Origin: an uncultured Lachnospiraceae bacterium
Lineage (GTDB): Bacteria; Bacillota; Clostridia; Lachnospirales; Lachnospiraceae
Assembly: GCA_900555195.1 (NCBI GenBank)
Contig: USKC01000056.1
Location: 1-13,127, forward strand
Direction of reading: 5' to 3'
Length of the DNA: 13,127 nucleotides
In this document: piece after piece, positions 12,772-13,127 of the stretch
Numbering within the stretch: the first letter of the stretch is position 1
Layout: each line of letters starts with the position of its first letter
The notes under the pieces: generated by a model
Databases searched by the model: none
Told to the model about the DNA's origin: nothing
What the model saw: the letters and a program-made list of their open reading frames with translations, nothing else
Made by a program: the position numbers and the translations under genes

Positions 12772-12802
12772 ATTATATTATCCGGTAGTAACAACCGGTC
12801 AA
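12772..12802 (-). promoter_or_regulatory. MerR-type promoter and operator of the alcohol dehydrogenase operon
   Basis: On the minus strand TTGACC (12802-12797) and a perfect TATAAT (12777-12772) are exactly 19 bases apart. The dyad CCGGTTGT-T-ACTACCGG (17 bases, arms matching at 7 of 8 positions) starts within the -35 and covers most of the spacer. The shift toward the -35 is also seen in the classical merT operator. Predicted start near 12765 gives a leader of about 195 bases. The MerR gene lies about 230 bases to the right, divergent, as is typical of a regulator and its target. Confidence 0.82.
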
Positions 12803-13030
12803 TACCTCTACACAAATTTTTCACAAAATTTACTGGCCAAATGCAGTCGTTCAGATGCTCCAGCCCGAAGGCAGGCGCCAGGCACACATGCGCTTTGAAT
12901 CCTCTCAGGCGCCCCATGTACTTTGCCAGAGCCATCTGAAAATGTCGGCACTTACGCGCCGTCCGGCTGGGCCATCTGAATGGCCGCTTTGGAGGTCTGA
13001 GGTGATATATCCAAAATAAGGAGTGATAAT
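12803..13030. other. Gap before the MerR gene, no gene recognised
   Basis: A 228-base stretch whose middle (about 12840-12995) is richer in G+C than its AT-rich flanks. It has a small hairpin GGCCAT/ATGGCC (12970-12985) and the direct repeat GCCATCTGAA at 12931 and 12971. A minus-strand open frame crosses it, but its product resembles nothing I know and it has no convincing ribosome site, so I do not call it. It may be a long MerR leader or a gene remnant. Confidence 0.4.
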
Positions 13031-13127
13031 ATGTACACAATGATGCAGGTCTGCAGGGAAACAGACATGACCTATCAGGCTTTAAAATATTACTGTAACG
13101 AAGGATTGATTCCCAATGTCAAGCGGG
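13031..13127 (+). CDS. MerR-family transcriptional regulator, 5' part
   Basis: The first 32 residues of a protein cut by the window edge. 'MYTMMQVCRETDMTYQALKY' then 'YCNEGLIPNVKR' fits the MerR N-terminal helix-turn-helix: a short helix, the turn, the recognition helix with 'QALKYY' (commonly 'RTLRYYE' in MerR) and the start of the wing after 'GLIP'. AAGGAG lies 7 bases before the ATG. The effector domain is outside the window, so the inducer cannot be read. It lies next to a MerR-type promoter for the alcohol dehydrogenase operon and is the natural candidate to control both that promoter and the one at 7208-7238. Confidence 0.85.
   Translation, partial: MYTMMQVCRETDMTYQALKYYCNEGLIPNVKR

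Noticed and set aside
12726..13040. Minus-strand open frame of about 104 codons before the MerR gene
   Set aside because: No ribosome site, no known family, runs over two promoters and the MerR start. Mentioned only as a possible remnant.

Overview
The window looks like chromosomal DNA of a gut-type anaerobic Clostridia (Lachnospiraceae-like, roughly half G+C by eye). The basis is strong AGGAGG-type ribosome binding sites, lipoproteins with Ser/Ala/Glu-rich linkers, an EFR1-type flavodoxin-ferredoxin, a DUF4405 membrane protein, a two-domain carboxymuconolactone decarboxylase (CMD)-like protein and a butanol-dehydrogenase-type iron alcohol dehydrogenase. Genus cannot be fixed from the sequence alone.

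Layout. (1) 1-1007: a LysR regulator on the minus strand with its terminator at the window edge. (2) 1390-4011: a divergent plus-strand operon of a cytosolic aldo/keto reductase, an exported flavodoxin lipoprotein and an exported alpha/beta-hydrolase lipoprotein. (3) 4096-5550: a cysteine-rich iron-sulfur flavoprotein-like reductase and a DUF4405 membrane protein with two transmembrane histidine pairs. (4) 7141-5525, minus: CMD-like protein then EFR1 flavodoxin-ferredoxin, preceded by a MerR-type promoter. (5) 9102-7359, minus: wreckage of a two-component system (kinase cut off, response regulator with an internal deletion) followed by an intact EamA transporter and a strong bidirectional terminator. 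(6) 9106-10755: an IS110-family element of IS1111 type that abuts the truncated kinase. (7) 12570-10769, minus: iron alcohol dehydrogenase and membrane-anchored flavodoxin, with a long structured leader and a second MerR-type promoter. (8) 13031 to the edge: the start of a MerR-family regulator.

How it fits together. Almost every intact gene is a redox or detoxification enzyme. Four carry a flavodoxin fold, two of them predicted on the outer face of the membrane, and DUF4405 has the histidine spacing expected of a two-heme transmembrane cytochrome. The strongest new signal is regulatory. The CMD and alcohol dehydrogenase operons lie 5.5 kb apart, and both start from promoters with a 19-base spacer between TTGACC and TAYAAT. 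Both overlap near-identical 17-base dyads, and a MerR gene lies beside the second one. I infer a MerR-controlled regulon, perhaps responding to aldehydes or other electrophiles. The same two intergenic regions also hold all seven copies of the 8-mer GTTACAAT that I found, including two 31-base palindromic repeats. The IS and the broken two-component genes mark a site of rearrangement between the two halves.
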